Source: [Scytonema hofmanni] UTEX 2349
GTDB taxonomy: Bacteria; Cyanobacteriota; Cyanobacteriia; Cyanobacteriales; Nostocaceae
Reading direction: 5' to 3'
DNA: 64,000 nucleotides
Assembly: GCF_000582685.1 (NCBI RefSeq)
Contig: NZ_KK073769.1
Location: forward strand, 440,579-504,578
Shown here: positions 62,068 through 64,000 of the stretch, piece by piece
How positions within the stretch are numbered: position 1 is the first letter of the stretch
Layout: each line of letters begins with the position of its first letter
Position numbers and translations under genes: made by a program
The notes under the pieces: model-generated
The model's input: the letters and a program-made list of their open reading frames with translations, nothing else
Told to the model about the DNA's origin: nothing
Database searches by the model: none

Positions 62068-63252
62068 ATGAAAATTTTAGTTGCCAGTCACACTTATATT
62101 GTAGACCTTAACTGCGAGAAATTACGCACTTTATCTCAACTAGAACCGGGAATTGAGGTGACGGTTGTTGTTCCCAAATGTTGGAAACCCGGAGGTGTAC
62201 AAAACAAGATTATTGAAACACAATACCGCGATGAAGGTGCATTTAAAATAGTTCCAATTTCTAACTTCAGTCAAAACCATCAAGGACTTCTCACCTTTGG
62301 CGCTGATTTAATAACTTTGTTGCGGCAGTTTCGTCCCCAAATTATCCAAGTAGAACAAGGTTCTCGCGGACTGTCTTATGCTCAAATGATTACTTTAAAT
62401 AAGTTATTGGGATTAAAGGCAAAAAATATATTTTTTACCTGGTGGAATCTACCATACGAACTCAAATTTCCCGCAGCTTTATTAGAAAAATACAACCTTA
62501 ATAATAGCCACGGTATCATTTCGGGAAATCAGGATGGGGCGCAAATTCTCAGACAACGGGGATATAAAGGCTCAATTAAAGTCATGCCTCAACTTGGTGT
62601 GGATGAAACTTTATTTGCTCCCAAGTCTCAACCAGAATTAGCGGTTAAATTGGGTATTCAGCCAGGGGAATTTGTAGTTGGTTTCGTGGGGCGTTTTGTT
62701 CCAGAAAAGGGCTTGCTGACGCTTATAGATGCTTTAGCTACTTTAAAAGGTAAATCTTGGAAATTACTTTTAATTGGGCGCGGTGAGTTGCAATCTGAAT
62801 TAATGAGCAAAGCCGCTGAAAACAACTTTAAAGACAGAATTATCTTGGTAGAAAGTGTACCCCACGATGAGGTTTTTAAGTATATCAATTTAATGAGTAC
62901 TTTGGTGTTGCCTTCAGAAACGAATTATAAATTTAAAACCTTAACTTCTGCTGGTTGGAAAGAACAATTTGGTCATGTGCTAATTGAAGCGATGGCTTGT
63001 CAAGTTCCGGTGATTGGTTCAAATTCCGGCGAAATTCCCCATGTAATTGGTGATGCTGGGTTAATCTTTCCGGAAGGGGATGCTAAAGCTTTGGCTGATT
63101 GCTTATTGCAATTAATGGATCAGCCAGAATTTGCCGAAAAGTTGGCAGAAATGGGTTATCAAAAAGCAATGGTTCAATATACAAATAAAGCTTTAGCAAA
63201 ACAGCAATTAGAGTTTTATAAAGAATTGGTTAATAGTCCTAGTGTGCGTTAA
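62068..63252 (+). CDS. hpsO: GT4 glycosyltransferase (HpsO-like)
   Basis: A 394-residue GT-B enzyme: MKILVASHTYIVDLNCEKLR, VTVVVPKCWKPGG, HGIISGNQDGAQILRQRGY, VVGFVGRFVPEKGLLTLIDA, and the GHVLIEAMACQVPVIGSNSG EX7E motif. Part of the exopolysaccharide cluster; the Hps symbol rests on order and overall fit. Confidence 0.8.
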   Translation: MKILVASHTYIVDLNCEKLRTLSQLEPGIEVTVVVPKCWKPGGVQNKIIETQYRDEGAFKIVPISNFSQNHQGLLTFGADLITLLRQFRPQIIQVEQGSRGLSYAQMITLNKLLGLKAKNIFFTWWNLPYELKFPAALLEKYNLNNSHGIISGNQDGAQILRQRGYKGSIKVMPQLGVDETLFAPKSQPELAVKLGIQPGEFVVGFVGRFVPEKGLLTLIDALATLKGKSWKLLLIGRGELQSELMSKAAENNFKDRIILVESVPHDEVFKYINLMSTLVLPSETNYKFKTLTSAGWKEQFGHVLIEAMACQVPVIGSNSGEIPHVIGDAGLIFPEGDAKALADCLLQLMDQPEFAEKLAEMGYQKAMVQYTNKALAKQQLEFYKELVNSPSVR

Positions 63253-63344
63253 TGCTGAGAGTACGGCATCGTTTAAAATTGGTGCATTACGGCTATGCGC
63301 CTAACGCACCCTACAAATTTAATTTTAGAGGCAGGTAAACCCCC

Positions 63345-63373
63345 GTAGAGACGTTCCGCCGGAACGTCTCTAC
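63345..63373. repeat. GTAGAGACG hairpin, TTCCGCCGGAA core
   Basis: A near-perfect 29-base palindrome GTAGAGACGTTCCGCCGGAA + CGTCTCTAC in the leader of the next glycosyltransferase; same core as 15629 and 22745. Confidence 0.85.
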
Positions 63374-63396
63374 CTAACAATTAACAACTAATAAAA

Positions 63397-64000
63397 ATGC
63401 GAATTCTACAAATTGTTCCTTCAATTTCTCTAATTTACGGTGGTCCTAGTCAAATGGTAATGGGATTATCTTCGGCATTGGCACGAAAAAATGTAAAAGT
63501 GACTATTCTCACTACAGATAGTAATGGCGATTCTGGTCAAAAACCTTTGGATGTTCCTTTAAATTGTCCGGTGAAACAAGATGGTTATGAAATAATTTAC
63601 TTTCGTTGTTCTCCGTTTCGCCGCTATAAGTTTTCGCTGTTATTATTAAAGTGGTTAAATAATCACGCTCATGAATTTGACTTAGCACATATTCATGCTT
63701 TATTCTCTCCTATAAGTAGTGCGGCTGCGACTGTATGTCGGCAGAAAAATTTACCTTACATTTTGCGTCCTTTAGGTACTCTCGATCCGGCTGATTTATG
63801 TAAGAAAAAGCAATTAAAACAGCTTTACGCGACAATATTAGAACGGGCAAATTTGGCAGGTGCAGCAGCAATTCATTTTACTAGCGATCAGGAAGCAAAA
63901 ATATCAGAACGATTTGGAGTTTCTACGCAGGATTTGGTGATTCCTTTGGGTGTTATTCCCCGAAAAGGAGAGGGGGAGAGGGGGGGATGGGGGGATGGGG
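63397..64000 (+). CDS. hpsP: GT4 glycosyltransferase, N-terminal part (HpsP-like; runs off window)
   Basis: The first 201 codons of a GT-B glycosyltransferase: MRILQIVPSISLIYGGPSQM, VKVTILTTDSNGD, FDLAHIHALFSPISSAAATV, YILRPLGTLDPADL, and DLVIPLGVIP where the second domain should begin. From about residue 190 the reading becomes GEGERGGWGDG, encoded by a GGGGGATGG-type repeat tract that is open to the window edge. Whether the frame continues into a normal C-terminal domain cannot be seen. Confidence 0.82.
   Translation, partial: MRILQIVPSISLIYGGPSQMVMGLSSALARKNVKVTILTTDSNGDSGQKPLDVPLNCPVKQDGYEIIYFRCSPFRRYKFSLLLLKWLNNHAHEFDLAHIHALFSPISSAAATVCRQKNLPYILRPLGTLDPADLCKKKQLKQLYATILERANLAGAAAIHFTSDQEAKISERFGVSTQDLVIPLGVIPRKGEGERGGWGDG

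Overview
The window comes from a filamentous, heterocyst-group cyanobacterium (Nostocales-like). It is rich in the octamer GCGATCGC (HIP1). It carries photosystem II genes (psbH, psbN, psbQ), a heme oxygenase for phycobilin synthesis and a hormogonium-polysaccharide-type cluster. It is also full of heptanucleotide tandem repeats and small dispersed palindromes of the kind known from Nostoc and Anabaena. All calls come from reading the sequence; no database search was run.

Layout. 1-17.4 kb is mostly housekeeping: a CHAT-protease C-terminus, comB, an M61 peptidase, a PrpF-like isomerase with an amino-acid permease, two separate rpsU genes, cysQ, a PfkB kinase, rsmI, pth, tatA, psbH and psbN. 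Two conflict- or stress-type pieces are set into it. One is an orphan ParD antitoxin lying between inverted repeats. The other is a caspase/sulfatase-modifying-factor protein translationally overlapped with a small partner. 17.4-25 kb has a GH38 alpha-mannosidase and a cyanobacterial protein, both with dispersed repeats inserted in frame, then a fused binding-protein/permease for amino acids.

25.3-38.8 kb is an accessory island. The rightward arm is an ABC exporter, a nucleotidyltransferase-fold protein, a TPR/glycosyltransferase-like protein, two GT2 glycosyltransferases and a sugar epimerase. The leftward arm is a GT2, an acyltransferase-SGNH protein, a decayed gene, an HprK-like kinase, a second nucleotidyltransferase-fold protein and a PqqD-like protein. 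That last protein has a C-terminal tail that looks like a RiPP precursor. I regard this as the most interesting system in the window: a possible peptide or glycan modification and export pathway.

39-54.8 kb returns to housekeeping and stress genes: a nuclease, a peptidoglycan-binding protein, an M16 peptidase, psbQ, a ThiO-like oxidase, an alpha/beta hydrolase without its nucleophile, an MFS transporter, tRNA-Arg, moaC, an ABA4-like protein, a CobW GTPase, a TetR regulator divergent from an F420-type reductase, and heme oxygenase. 55.7-64 kb has glmM and then an exopolysaccharide cluster (HpsL-, HpsN-, HpsO- and HpsP-like) that runs off the right edge.

Non-coding DNA is unusually structured. 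I see at least five families of MITE-like inverted-repeat elements, a hairpin family with a constant GTAGAGACG stem and interchangeable cores, a solo IS200/IS605-type right end, and many heptamer tracts. Several of these supply stop codons or in-frame coding sequence to genes.
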